Assembly: GCA_037349105.1 (NCBI GenBank) | Contig: JAYJMM010000105.1 | Location: 1,798,001-1,862,000 of the forward strand | Direction of reading: 5' to 3' | From: Limnomonas spitsbergensis | Taxonomy: Eukaryota; Chlorophyta; Chlorophyceae; Chlamydomonadales | DNA length: 64,000 bases | In this document: piece by piece, positions 22,428 to 33,844 of the stretch | Layout of the letters: every line of letters begins with the position of its first letter | Position numbering within the stretch: the stretch's first letter is position 1 | Program-made: the position numbers and the translations under genes | Notes under the pieces: model-generated | Databases searched by the model: none | The model's input: only the letters and a program-made list of their open reading frames with translations | What the model was told of the DNA's origin: nothing

Positions 22428-22488
22428 AACAAAAGTTGTGATGGTTCACAAAAGCTGTGATGGTTCTCAAAAGCTCTAAATGGAGCAT
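22428..22488 (+). repeat. Extra copy of the foldback element's right end
   Basis: ACAAAAGTTGTGATGG, then the 20-bp unit, then CTCTAAATGGAGCAT, followed by AGAAG exactly as after 21988. A solitary terminal copy ~500 bp downstream in the same orientation. Confidence 0.8.
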
Positions 22489-24503
22489 AGAAGCACAAAC
22501 CCCGACCAGGGTTCATCCACATTGTTTCACACAAATAACGCATAATGAAGGTGAAATAGCCATATCATCAGCTTAACTTAGTAAACTTCGCAAATCTCAT
22601 ATCCAAATGGAAGCTCACTTGGGGGCACTGTGCTTTCTCCATATCAACTGACCAATGACAGCACACCTGACTTGGTTGGGGATGATCGCGTTGTCACTCA
22701 CCTGGGTCAAAATATGCTCTCTTGCGCGTGACCGACGCTCACGCCTACAACGCGCCAAGACCAGAGGCGGAGACTGCAAATACGAATGTAAGTTGTCGTG
22801 TCTCGACAGAGGACTGACTGCTCGACTGACCGTGGACACGAAATGTGCATGGAGTTTGACCTGCCTGGTAGTGTTCCGAAGTAGTCAATGATTGAAGTTG
22901 ACCAGCTCTTCATAATTATTCGGTCATTTACTTCATTGGTTATGAATTACGAACCAGCTTGTTTTCTGTTCGCCCTAGGTCTTCTCGAGATAACGCGTCA
23001 AGGGGAAGCAGAAGGAAAAGTTTAAGAACTTAGTTCTTTGCACACCGCCCTACAAATGACGACCATATGCTCATAGCATACTGCTCTGGAGATGTCCGCA
23101 TGAATACATACGAATGAATATTCTGTCTCGCTTGCCCCCCTCAGTCTCATTCAATCCACTCCATCTCGTTTGACTACTATTGTAGTAATTGTAGCATGTC
23201 TTTGTTAGGAGGACAACACAACTTGCTACTAGTCCAGGGCTCTGACTCTCAAATTTCCCCTGTGGCCCCTTTTTGCAGGCATGCATGATGCCGCTCATCA
23301 AGGAGTGGCTTTACAAGACCTTCTTTCGACCAATAAATGGTGGCCGGAGTATGCTGACCCATGCGCATGGCTCATGCGCATGCGAGCCTGGCTTCTCCCG
23401 CCGTGAAGCAACGCCGAGATGGCCATGTTCTCCACATAAAGGTTTCCTCCCGCGACTCCCGCATGCCTTGCCTTCCTCTGCCTTTCTCCTTCTATCTGTT
23501 CCCTTGGGTGTCCATGTCAACATTATTGCCCCACATGATTTCGAAAGTAATTGCCATTGATATTGAAATGTAAATGTTGAATGAACTCCCGGTAGATTGT
23601 TTGTTTCTAAACTTGTCTGTCTCTTATAGAGCTTTGCACTCAGCCAGTTGGGGAGGTATGTAATGGTTGGTCACTACGTGTACCAGAGAAAAAAAGCGAC
23701 GAAAATGACAAGGGATAACAAAAGGCTGTCGACATGCTATCGAAAATGCCCAGCGACAACGGATGGTAAGCGGAAGCTAGAAACGCTTCCAACAGACATT
23801 TAGACATTTTTTCGAAGTTTACTGTTTCCCCTCCCCTGTCCCCTCCGTTTTTTTACAAGGTCAATACTTCTAGAAATTTGTTGCATTATCCATTACACCA
23901 TTTTTGTTAACTCGGAGAAGATTTCATTTCCACTTTCCACGGGGAACATACATCGAGCGATCAGCGATAGCGATTCACTTCCGATTGGGAAACATTAGCA
24001 ACGCCGTCGCGAAAGCTTTGCGAACGACTGTCAAATGCCTACCGAAAAATTGTCAGCGACCCTGCGAAAATTAAGCGGAACTTGTAAGCGCTCTAGCTCT
24101 AACATTCGCCGTTCAACGGACTTTCGGGCGAAAAGTCGGAATTCACAAATTTTCACACTTTTGGCACGGTGAATACATCACACAGTTCGTGCATGATCCA
24201 TAGCAACAATTTTTATTTCTAGTGGACAATATTTTTTTTTACTCAATCAATCAATCAATCACCTACCTACCTACCTACACATGTTACCCCCCTATTATCC
24301 CTTACGTTACGCTACGCTTCACACGGGAATAGAGTGATGGCATTAGGCGTCACAAAAGGCTCTGGTGGAATGAGGCCCAATATCTGGGTTTGACGAGGCT
24401 GAAGTGTAACGCGAGTACGGTGAATTCGTCCACCCACCCAGCCAACCGTGCCGAGATGCAACCTAACCGAACGCGACGAGATTCTTGCCCCCCATATACT
24501 TAT
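22489..24503. other. No gene recognised; short simple repeats
   Basis: AT-rich intergenic DNA. It has (AATC)n followed by (CTAC)n at about 24244-24278. Only short ORFs without domain features are seen. Confidence 0.5.
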
Positions 24504-26431
24504 GGGGTGTTTCCAATGGCGCCTTAAACCAGCGCGGTTGGAATCCGGTTGCTCGCGATCGTGATTTTTTCACGCCTTGAACCAAAACTGTTCCCACTGA
24601 AATCCAGGAAGTTCACAGCAAACTTCATGGTGCCAGAGGTCTGATCTCGGGGCGCCGATACGTTCTGCGACGATTCGTGACCTCGGAACCACCCAATCTC
24701 GTGGAACAGGGGCGCGTTCCCTTTGGCTCGAATCCAGTTGTTGGGATCATTTGCGGCCCAAGTGTGGAACTAGGTGGGATCATTTTTGCCCACTGTCTCG
24801 CCAGTTTCAGCTACTTGCAGGAATCCGCAGGAAGCCGCTTATTTTGATCTGGCTATAGAAATGGCGTCTTTAATGACGAACGATCTTTCGCGCTGAGATG
24901 GTTCCTTAAACCAGGAGGCAACCAACTCACAGAATAGCTTAAACCTGGTTATTCTCGAATGCGTGGTTTCGGCCTCGAACATAAAGGCCTAAACCGTGTC
25001 GGTTTGCGGCAGTTGGGTCGAAAATGGGCCTTAAACCGGCACGGTTTACAACCCGATTCTAATTGGTGGAGGAAACAAGTGTGGAGGAAAATACGAATGT
25101 TTTCGAAAGTTCCTCCGAAAGTTCCTCCACCCCTGTTCCACGAGGCGTGAGATGGAGGAAGAATGGCGAAGGTTGGAGTTATGTACGGGAGATCTTCATA
25201 GCGCTCTCTCCTCCCGCCTGTTTCATTTCTTTCTTGCATTCTTCCTTGCAGTGTATATCATTTCTGCATATTGTTCTGTTATTCTCCCTAGCAGACCGAC
25301 TATGGACGTAGCACATTATTTTTGTGGCTGTAGATCGCTCGCTAATTTGTGTGACTGTAGATCGCTCGCTCCATGCATCATCGAAAGAGCCGTCGTTTGC
25401 TGCCTTCATCCAAGCCAAATACCCGGAAAGACAAAAGTTAAAGAAAGAACTTGCAATTAACGTCATATAGAAAGGAAAGGACGCAGAAATTATCTCGGCC
25501 ACGCTGGCAATGAGCTCAATAGTTCAATAGTTCCGCGCCCCCCCCCTCCGCGGAAAAGAATGCGTTCCACCACCCTTTCGAAAGTTCCTCCACCCGTTCC
25601 TCCACACTTGGGGCGCGTTCCCTTTGGGGGTGATCCGAGCCAAAAGTGGGCGCCGTACAGAATCCTGAGATGATCCTGACTACATCCACACTAGAAGCGC
25701 GAGTTAGGCGACAGTTAGTCGTTGTACTTTCTTGTACATCTAGGATCATTTCAGATACGACCTCCCGAGGTAGTGTCCAAAAATGATCCAAATGATCCTG
25801 CCACGTTGGCTAGGTCAGGGTTTACTCCCATTCAATTTGGGGGCGATTATGCTCAACTGTATCGCTATCCATTCCTTGCTTCATATTTGAAAACGGGATT
25901 GATTAATCAAAATGTATAGAGAAGTCGACTAGACCTGCGAGGCCACACAAAATCCCGAGTTGGAAGATGAGTACGTACACCACTGGGAGATAAGATTCCA
26001 GACGGAAATAACACGCACCATGATGTATCTCGTGTTTAAAGCAATAGGGATAGGTTTGACATAAAGATTGTGATTGGTGAAGTCGGCTGTGAAATCGTCT
26101 GTGGCTGACGGATTCCTGCAAGTAGCTGAAACTGGCGAGACAGTGGGCAAAAATTATCCCACCTAGTTCCACACTTGGGCCGCAAATGATCCCAACAACT
26201 GGATTCGAGCCAAAGGGAACGCGCCCCTGTTCCACGAGATTGGGTGGTTCCGAGGTCACGAATCGTCGCAGAACGTATCGGCGCCCCAAGATCAGACCTC
26301 TGGCACCAGGAAGTTTGCTGTGAACTTCACGGGTTTCAGTGGAAACAGTTTTGGTTTAAGGCGTGAAAAATCACGATCGCGATCAACCGGTTTCAAACCG
26401 CGCTGGTTTAAGGCGCCAGTGGAAACACCCT
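24504..26431. mobile_element. 1.9-kb DNA element with ~324-bp inverted arms
   Basis: The left arm 24504-24827 and right arm 26109-26431 are reverse complements with roughly 95% identity by eye. The ends are GGGGTGTTTCC and GGAAACACCCT. CTTAT flanks both sides (24499-24503 and 26432-26436), a candidate 5-bp target duplication. The interior (24828-26108) carries no recognisable transposase; its short ORFs look random. Long-TIR non-autonomous transposon, superfamily uncertain. Confidence 0.8.
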
Positions 26432-26436
26432 CTTAT

Positions 26437-26487
26437 CCACTGAAATTCAGGAAGTTCACAGCAAACTTCCTGGTGCCAGAGGTCTGA
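26437..26487 (+). repeat. Partial extra copy of the inverted-arm sequence
   Basis: CCACTGAAATTCAGGAAGTT and the following ~30 nt match the left arm around 24596-24650 (direct orientation). The copy begins right after the candidate CTTAT target duplication, pointing to nested or abortive insertion. Confidence 0.75.
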
Positions 26488-26514
26488 CTTAGTGGCCGTT
26501 CACGTTGACTTTTA

Positions 26515-27108
26515 ACAGCCCGTTTCCGATTGACCCCGAAAAAAAAATCAGCCAAATCGATCGATGGACCCCGGAAAAATTCCGGGGTGGTCGTTTCCGA
26601 CTGATGTCACGAGACAGAATCTCGCGATTCCCCTTTTCTGTACGGTGTGTGGTGCCGTATTTCTTTTGTGTGTCATATTTTGTGGTCACTGTTCCTGTGT
26701 TTCATGACCAAGACGATAGGCAGGGTTCGTGAGGCCGTTCAAAGAGAACTGCGTATGTTGAGGCTCCCAAGCATTCTGATACGGTGTGTGGCCAGGATCG
26801 TCCCAACGATCGCCGCCTCCGCAGCCCAGCATTGCATCATCATCCGGATCATCCATGGCAGTCAGCGCGATACCAATAAGCACTATAGGGCAGTCGGCGC
26901 GATATCAGCAGAAGAATTCTAAGGGCCTTGCCAGGTGGACAACGGAAACACCCCGGAATTTTTCCGAGGAGGGGTGGGGGTCCCCGGAAAAGAAGCCGAT
27001 GCCGTACGTAAAGGTACGGCATCCAAGCACCCCGGAACTTTTCCGGGGTGCCCGTTTCACCTCGGAAAGACCCCGGAACTTTTCCGGGGTCAATCGGAAA
27101 CGGGCTGT
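26515..27108. mobile_element. 594-bp non-autonomous DNA transposon with perfect 24-bp TIRs
   Basis: ACAGCCCGTTTCCGATTGAC plus CCCG at 26515-26538 is the exact reverse complement of 27085-27108. The interior repeats a short palindromic motif, ACCCCGGAA(N)TTTTCCGGGGT, near 26569, 26950, 27030 and 27070. No transposase is seen and no target duplication is evident (left flank TTTTA, right flank AAGTC). Confidence 0.8.
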
Positions 27109-27135
27109 AAGTCCCTCTGCGCCCTGTACTACTAG

Positions 27136-27654
27136 TTGTCATTGTGCTTACAATCTATGCACCAACTGACCAACATACCCGTGGCGTGTTCCATCTACCT
27201 AGTTGAGAGAGCGTTGACGGTACGATCCGTCATCGTGCCTGCATCTACCACTTCCTACGCCACATCAGTGGAGTCAGCCCACCCATGTCAAGAGCTAACA
27301 AAGGCAGATCAGATGTCAATGCCGTATACCTCTGGGCCATGCTTTAAGAAAGCTAGGCTGCGTGGGCGCCCAACTGTTCAGATCGGAGAAACGAAGAAAC
27401 TAAAAGGAAGAAGGGGGGGGGGACAAAGGAAAGCCGGAAAGGCAAACAAGTCAGACACCTCAGCTCCTCCAGAAATCAGCCCTCAAGAGTGCCTAAAACA
27501 GCGTCCACGAAAGCAAGTGACTCGGTCATACGAGTATTTACGGTATTATGCCGTTCACGCACATGAGGAGAGCATTGCCTACCATACTGATTTGGTGCAC
27601 CAGTATATTGGAAATACGTCGATGAATCAGATGAGGTGTATCCGGCCAGTTTGA
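27136..27654 (+). CDS. Hypothetical 172-residue ORF, possible transposon remnant
   Basis: An ORF starting 27 nt past the 26515-27108 element, ending TGA. The middle is strongly basic (a run of Lys/Arg/Gly including KKLKGRRGGGQRK), like the nuclear-localising tail of some transposases. I recognise no catalytic domain. The nominal first codon is not a convincing start. It may be the C-terminal piece of a degraded protein or chance. Confidence 0.2.
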   Translation: MSLCLQSMHQLTNIPVACSIYLVERALTVRSVIVPASTTSYATSVESAHPCQELTKADQMSMPYTSGPCFKKARLRGRPTVQIGETKKLKGRRGGGQRKAGKANKSDTSAPPEISPQECLKQRPRKQVTRSYEYLRYYAVHAHEESIAYHTDLVHQYIGNTSMNQMRCIRPV

Positions 27655-28333
27655 GCAACAAATATACCAGGATGGAGAATAAGATGGCTCTCTATGGCTT
27701 GATACCACCAAGGAACATACGCTTCAATAGGGCCCCCACAATGCAGTGGGAAAGCCCCAGGTAAAACACTTATCGGGTAAAATACTTAGCGGGACTGCTT
27801 TGGGCGGGAAAATAGTTTTACAAGCCATGTACATCTAGAGAGCACTGCATGGCTCATTGCCATACACCTATGGGCCCCAACGGTAGATGTGGCGAGATAA
27901 GCCATCATCGACGAGGAGTTCAGGAGTTTGAGGTAGTTTGGGCAAGGAGGCCTTTAAGAAGCACAAAAGAAAGGCGCTCAAGGTGTACCTTTCCAAACTG
28001 AAGTTAGATGCTAGTGGAATGCCCCAGGTCCCCCGTTCTGGACTCTGGAGTATTTGATCTCCAACGACTGAGGGTAGATAGGTAGGTACAACATCGGTAT
28101 CCCGGGCTGGATCCTACGCCTACTTCATGTATTGAATATACATTTGATAACCAGCTGGGATATTAGATACCACGAGAAGCGCACATATATGTTGATGGGA
28201 TTAGACCCCACATTCAGTAAGTTACCGTGTTACACTGTTGTTTGACTGAGAAATTGAGGTTAAAATGGGTTCCGGAGGCGCAGATGTTGTTCGGTTGTTA
28301 GCCAAGGGTCGATTTACATTTGTTTGAGGATGT
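27655..28333. other. No gene recognised
   Basis: No domain-bearing ORF or repeat was identified. It lies between the hypothetical ORF and a LINE fragment. Confidence 0.4.
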
Positions 28334-29165
28334 TTGTTTTGCCCCCCCCCTTCCCCCTCGGACACATATTGTATGCAGCTCCAGGTCAACGTTAACAAAG
28401 ACAGAGATATTGGAGTATGGCGGCCGCTTAGCTACGCAACGCCAGCAATCAGCCATCCTTGCATGTATGGCCCCGATAAGATAGTGCTGAAGCGTGTCCA
28501 GGATTTCAAGTTCTTGGGCATCATTCAGCACGAGAGCGGCAGCATGAGGAAGGCCATGCAAGATAGAGAGGTACCTTTCGCTACCGCATTGCAACGTGTC
28601 CGCCGCATGGCCGCCAAGGCACACCTCAGGCATCATCTGCATACACGCATTCGGTTGGCGTCTGTCTATGCAGCACTTGCGGCCAACTACGGTGATGTGG
28701 TGTGGGTCACCGATCACCTTAGGCCACGGCATTGCCTTAAGAGGAAGATGCATTCCAGCTTCCTCCAGCATGTGCGCCAGGCTGCAGGGCTGCCTCCGTC
28801 CGCTGCCAGTTGGGGGTCATGAGGGAGCTGCAGATCCAGCCGTTACTGCGAAGTTGGTGGCAGCATGTGCTTCGCTTCTTTAACGCAGCGATCGCACCAG
28901 CAGCACAGCAAGACAGCCCACTCATGGCGGCAGCCATGGCGCATTGATTTTGCTAGATTTGCATTTTCAGGTTTGAACCTTTTTTCAAAGTGTTTTCCTC
29001 TGTTTTTCCAGCCTTTTCTTTTGCCCCTTCACTTTATTTCCCTCCTTGCTTTTGTCCTGCCCCCTTCAGTGTTTCTTTCCATCTTTCCTCCCAACTCTTT
29101 CGTTAGGAGCCCACACGGCCGAGCCTTTTTTAGCAGGGCCCAGAGGTGTAATGCCATTGACATAT
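28334..29165 (+). mobile_element. 5'-truncated LINE, family A copy 1
   Basis: Open reading of about 160 residues from the region just after the reverse transcriptase palm: VNKDRDIGVW, FKFLGII, then the thumb-like QRVRRMAAKAHLRHHL and AALAANYGDVVW, ending at TGA near 28820. The nucleotide match to the copy at 57.68 kb continues to about 28950 (ACTCATGGCGGCAGCCATGG). The 3' end carries the family tail CGGCCGAGCC ... GCAGGGCCCAGAGGTGTAA at 29107-29160. The RT core and everything 5' are missing. Confidence 0.8.
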
Positions 29166-30009
29166 TGTACGCCTTCTGGCATTCCATGGAACGCTTAAAG
29201 TGTAAATGCTGCATAGTTCCATGAAATCTCGGGGGATTTACCATGCCCCTGAGGATACCCTTTCTCCATTCATTCTAGGGACAAGGAACTGCAAGCCGAG
29301 TACTGTGCTGAGAAAGCAGGCAGGCATACAAAGTTTTCATGACAGAGATTTGCCATGAATTACAGTCAAAACTTATCCTTGGGCAAATAATAAAGCAAAT
29401 GAAGACAAGCAGAAACACATGCAATATTATACCAGTACCGTACATTAAGGTCCTAACCTGACTAGGGGCCAGTAAAAATTGGAAACATCAACTGAAATGG
29501 ATAACAAACAAGTGAGGGTCGTGATGAATTAGTAATTCGGTACGAGACAAAATTCCTCGGGGAACAAGGAGAAAAGTACTCAGGTACACTGATTGGTATA
29601 CTGATACTGCCATGAAGAGGCCACCATGTTGGCATTATCAGAATTTTAAAATCCGTGATCCAAGACTCAAAAAGATCATTGCGCACACTTTTTAATTGAG
29701 CAAGCAGTCAGGAATGCCCAAATGCAGAGACTTCAAGAGGCTGGACATGGGTAGGTACTAGTAAGGCCTAATTACATACCGTAACACAATTCTAAAATGA
29801 AAAAAATGCGTCCATCAATCCCAAGATTGCAGAAACCCTTCAAATTGAACGAGCAAAAAAAAACAAGGTCTGCCAACTCGTTAATAGTGTTCGAGTTAAA
29901 ACTCGAGAGTGGCCCAATCTGAACACGTCGATTCTAGGAAGAGTTTCCCGAACCAACACCACTCTCTAAATGTCAGTAGTTGTGTGGTTGTTTAAGCAAC
30001 CCTCACTCT
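29166..30009. other. No gene recognised; likely 3' flank of the 30.0-kb minus gene
   Basis: A TTACA at about 29774 would be a TGTAA poly(A) signal on the minus strand, ~235 nt past the stop at 30010. Otherwise AT-rich sequence without recognisable features. Confidence 0.4.
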
Positions 30010-31047
30010 TCATAGCCCAGACAGGTAGTTGCCTGTTGTGCTTCTGCTCAGCATCGAGCTTGGTGCAGAAGATTCTGGTGCAGAGATACTCAAGAGCCGT
30101 CCCTTGTGGCGCAAGACAGACGTGGCCCTCCCCGTTGAGCTCGGCGCCCTGCCAGGTGTCAGGGGCACGTCACTGACTGTGCGCTTGATCAGCGGCTGCT
30201 GCTGCATCTTGAAGCGGACATCACCTGGCCGCACGGGTATCAACTCAGCCATCAGGAGCATCCGCCTCCTCCTTTGGTTGGGGCTATCCCTCCAGACAGA
30301 ATCATGAGGTGCCTCTGGGCTGATGGGCGACACTGGGGACGTCTGGGCAATGCGCATGGTCTGCACGCTGCTGTGGACCGAGGGCAGCCGCGGCACAGGC
30401 TGTTGGCAGCTGACAGATAAGCCGCTGAACGGAACTGTCAACGGGTGATGTCTGCTGCTCGTACGGGGCTTATGGCGTGATGCCAACAGATGCAGCTTCT
30501 CCGAGAGGCAACGGTTGCTTGGGCTCCTGGACTCAGCAGGGATGCACCCACAGTGCACCTCCAAGTCAAACCCTCCAGCTACCGGCTCGTACTTGTCATC
30601 CGCGGTACACGCCGAGTCTATGTCAACCAGGGACTCGCTGTCGAGAGGCGCGCCAGCAGCTACAGGCTCTGCGTCAATAATTTGGAGACACGGCGCGTCT
30701 GCCTGCCGAGGGGAAGACTGCTGACCGTCAGCAGCAGCATGATTCAGCGCTTGGGCCTTGAAGCAGAAGAGGCCTAGGATAACCTGCGAAATGGACAGAC
30801 ACAAAGTGAAAAGGCTGCCATCAAGGGTAGCTCTATCTCATCGAAAGCTCCAACGGAGTGGCACCAGGGGCACTGAGTGGCACTACCTGATAGGCTGACA
30901 TGGAGCCTCACCGTGGAGCCTGACTCAATTCACAAAAAAGCAAGGCAAGTCTCCTGGCTAACGCCCTGTCTATGCCTTCGACTGTTCAACACTTCAACAT
31001 GCACGCACCTTGCTTATCGAAGTAGGCGATTCTTTGCTGGGGGTCAT
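30010..31047 (-). CDS. Unidentified Ser/Pro/Arg-rich protein, two-exon candidate
   Basis: The large exon 30010-30783 (minus) opens after the acceptor TTTCGCAG and ends TGA, with 257 residues open. A short upstream exon 31009-31047 (ATG ACC CCC ..., donor AAG|GTGCGTG) joins in phase, giving about 270 residues. The protein is rich in Ser, Pro and Arg, with basic clusters (NQRRRRM, RHKGR) and SP/TP sites, and looks disordered. The segment VILGLFCFKA at the exon 2 start is hydrophobic but too short for a sure membrane span. No known domain recognised. The ATG is the nearest in-phase one and may be wrong; the exon could be the last exon of a longer gene. It sits alone inside the transposon island, in the same style as the 13.8-15.0 kb exon, but I see no clear homology between them. 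Confidence 0.4.
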
Positions 31048-32600
31048 CGTCGGTGGAGTTCTAAATCTTAGTAATGCGCGGAAGGGAGTGCGCAGAAAGC
31101 TTGGTCGGCAGAGCTACAACGTGGAGCTACAAGGTAAGCAATATATCGGGTGAGAGGAGGAAGAAAGAAGGCGTCTGAGGTGAACTAGGGAACAGACAAT
31201 ATTTACTATCCTAGTGAGATTTACGACGCGCTGGGGAAAGTTTACGCATGAGGCAGATTTGATAGAAGATTTTCTGTAAACCCCAGCCAGGATTAATTTA
31301 TTGACGTGGATGCGAATCTATCTCCAGCCAAATCCTGAACACAATCCTGGACGCTTTAGGATATCTCATAGTGGATATCTTCTGATAGGCAGGATGGCAT
31401 GATCTATAAAGCGTTATGGATCATGTCAGCAAGATCCTTAAAGTGTTGTAGACTGTGCTGGCACAATCCATAACGCTTTATGGCTAGTGACGCGGAAATC
31501 GCTCGGCGGGCAAAGTAACGCAGCTGCATCGCGTTCGTGCAGCCGCTTTTTTACGCCCACCACTATAGAGGCTTTACCAGTTCGATTGGGCTACTGGTCT
31601 TGGAAGCGATGCGTCTCGGCATGAGGGAGTCCAACTAACATTCATCGGGTTCAGCCCACCCTCTCTGTTTCAACCAGTGGTGGTCCAGGTGTTAAGGCAT
31701 AGCCTTGAAGACCTACCAAAGCAAAGGAATGAAACCAAAGATGGCAGGCTAAATCCCATGCCCCTGGCCGTGCCATTGAAGGCCGCGTCATATAGGATCC
31801 AAGGGACAGAAGAAGAAAAAACGAGGGTGGGGTAGGGAGGGGCAAGAGCAGCTCCGACAGTGCCCGTGGCACGGTGGAAGTGTTTGGCTACACAAGCTTA
31901 CTTCCCTAGATTAATTGAAGCTTCTGGGAAAGAAATAAAAGGAAGGGGAGGAAGAGGACGGTCATAGACAAGGGGATACCATACTGCACGAAGAGGGGTC
32001 AGAAAGGGGGTGCGGAAAAAATTAAAAGAGTGGGAAATGAATGTGAGGGAGGAAGGAAAGGAAGGAGAAGGGAACAAATAAGAAATGAGGTACAAGTAGC
32101 GAGACTTGCACGCTACGCACGATCCTCCAGCCTACAATTTGGAGCACGGTACTCCCATTCTAGACATCGAAGAGCATGTAATTGAGCATGCATGTTGATG
32201 GCAGCTCCGCATTTGCTTGTGCAACCTATAAACTGTCATCCCATGCAATCAGTTGATCTGTATATCAGTGTAAGACCCTACATTTCCTAGCACCTCGCTC
32301 AGGATTGGACATCTGATAAATATTCCTTTGGGGGGCGCAGCAATTATGTAACGCCCCCCAGCTGCGGCTCGCGCCCCTACCACATGCTACATTGCTACAC
32401 AGGGCATCGGAGAGCCCGCATGCAGCCCCCAGGTTTTTGCAACTTGTAGTTGAGCTTTTTGAGGGCTAGTCTCTTCAGGGGAAGGGGATCAGGATTGCAT
32501 GACCAGGCTTTGTGTTCTTGTCTCGTTGTTTGGTAAGTGAGCTTGCTATCCTTTCTTTCCTCTTGTGCCTTCTCCCTTGACTTTCCTAGCTGGTTTTTTG
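31048..32600. other. No gene recognised; one 16-bp inverted repeat
   Basis: ATAAAGCGTTATGGAT near 31405 and its complement ATCCATAACGCTTTAT near 31469 form a perfect inverted repeat with a ~48-nt loop, possibly a MITE relic. The remainder shows no features. Confidence 0.5.
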
Positions 32601-32657
32601 TTTGCCGATGTGGCCGAGCGTCATTTCAGCATGACCCAGAGGTGTAACGTCATTAAC
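32601..32657 (+). mobile_element. LINE family A 3' tail, solitary copy
   Basis: TTTGCCGATGTGGCCGAGCG ... GACCCAGAGGTGTAACGTCATTAAC matches the family tail. The ~150 nt before it (TTGAGGGCTAGTCTC, a T-rich stretch) resembles the 3' UTR of the copy at 41.98 kb. No coding part remains. Confidence 0.7.
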
Positions 32658-33172
32658 ATGAGTGCTACATTGTTAGTTAGTTGCTACACGTCCCGTCCGC
32701 ATCACACCGCCCCCAACAGCACCTAACAACATCATGCAAAACGCCCCACTTGCATGCCGATTGCCAAGTAACTGCAAGGGCTACTCCCACCCACATGTGT
32801 AATGCCTTGTTCTCATTCACAATAGCACATCGCTCCTTAACAGCCCAAAGACGCTCCAGCCCAGCGGCGACAAAATTCCCTGATAGCTATTACAAGTACC
32901 GGTATACAAGTATTGTTAGGTATTGCACATTTTAAGCTTCTTCAATAAGGAGTGTCATGTATATCATTGATGCGGAAAATCATTGAAGCACATCGTGCTA
33001 CCAGTATCTGGAAAAGAGGAGGAGGAGGAGGGGAATTATGAGAGTACCGTAGATTGGCGTAGGGTCCGTGCAGCAAAATAACAGATGGTATCTCGGCTTC
33101 AAAAAAAAATCAATCGTTTTTCTAGGGGCTTAGACCCCCCTCCCTCCTAGTTTAACAAGCATTAACCGGGTT
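32658..33172. other. No gene recognised
   Basis: Between the solitary LINE tail and a small MITE. Nothing recognised. Confidence 0.4.
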
Positions 33173-33358
33173 CCGTATTCACGGACGTGTTTCGTTATTT
33201 TCGAATTTCGTTGTTGCTTAAAAAGTCGCAGTTTTGGCGATTTTTTTGATTCGTTGCCCCTAAACATGAAAAATTCCAGTCAAAAACATTTTCACGACTG
33301 ATTTCGTTGCTCCTTGAAGAACGATCAAAATAACGAAATACGTCCGTGACTATGGTAC
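33173..33358. mobile_element. ~185-bp MITE-like inverted repeat
   Basis: Left TCACGGACGTGTTTCGTTAT and TTTCG; the right end is its reverse complement (CGAAATACGTCCGTGA) with about 90% match over ~28 bp. There is no coding capacity. Termini are approximate. Confidence 0.55.
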
Positions 33359-33844
33359 TTAACGTTGACCGTTGACCATGCACATGAGGTCGTTCGAAAG
33401 CCCAGGCCCTACCCTATGCAGTGAGATCTTCATATCATGCAGTTTTCTCGGGTTTGAGATGTTATTTGCAAAATAAGCTTTTGTGAAATCTACGAAATCC
33501 TCATTGTTTTGCTCTCTTTACCTCAGTCACCGTTGGGCCAAAAAGCATTTTAAGACCAGATATGGACAGCTCTCGTCAAGCTTTAAAATTTTCTAGGATG
33601 GGGTGTTTCCAGTTGGGTTTTGCCCCCCCCTCGGCGCAGCGACAAATAAAAATGAGCATGATTTGATCTTACGCCGCGCAGCAGGTACAACAGGCACCTG
33701 ATTGACGCTCCGCGGAGCAAGTGCCATGAGAACCTGAGTCTCCGCACAGCGGCAATTTTTGAATTGTGTTTAGCGCGCCGCTATGTCCACGCAGGCCAAT
33801 CATTAATTAATTATGCGCAAAGTCTATCTACGTCAATCTATGGA

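Noticed and set aside
23273..23560. Possible gene start (MQACMMPLIKEWLYKTFF)
   Set aside because: Short, no domain, no splice context or neighbour support.
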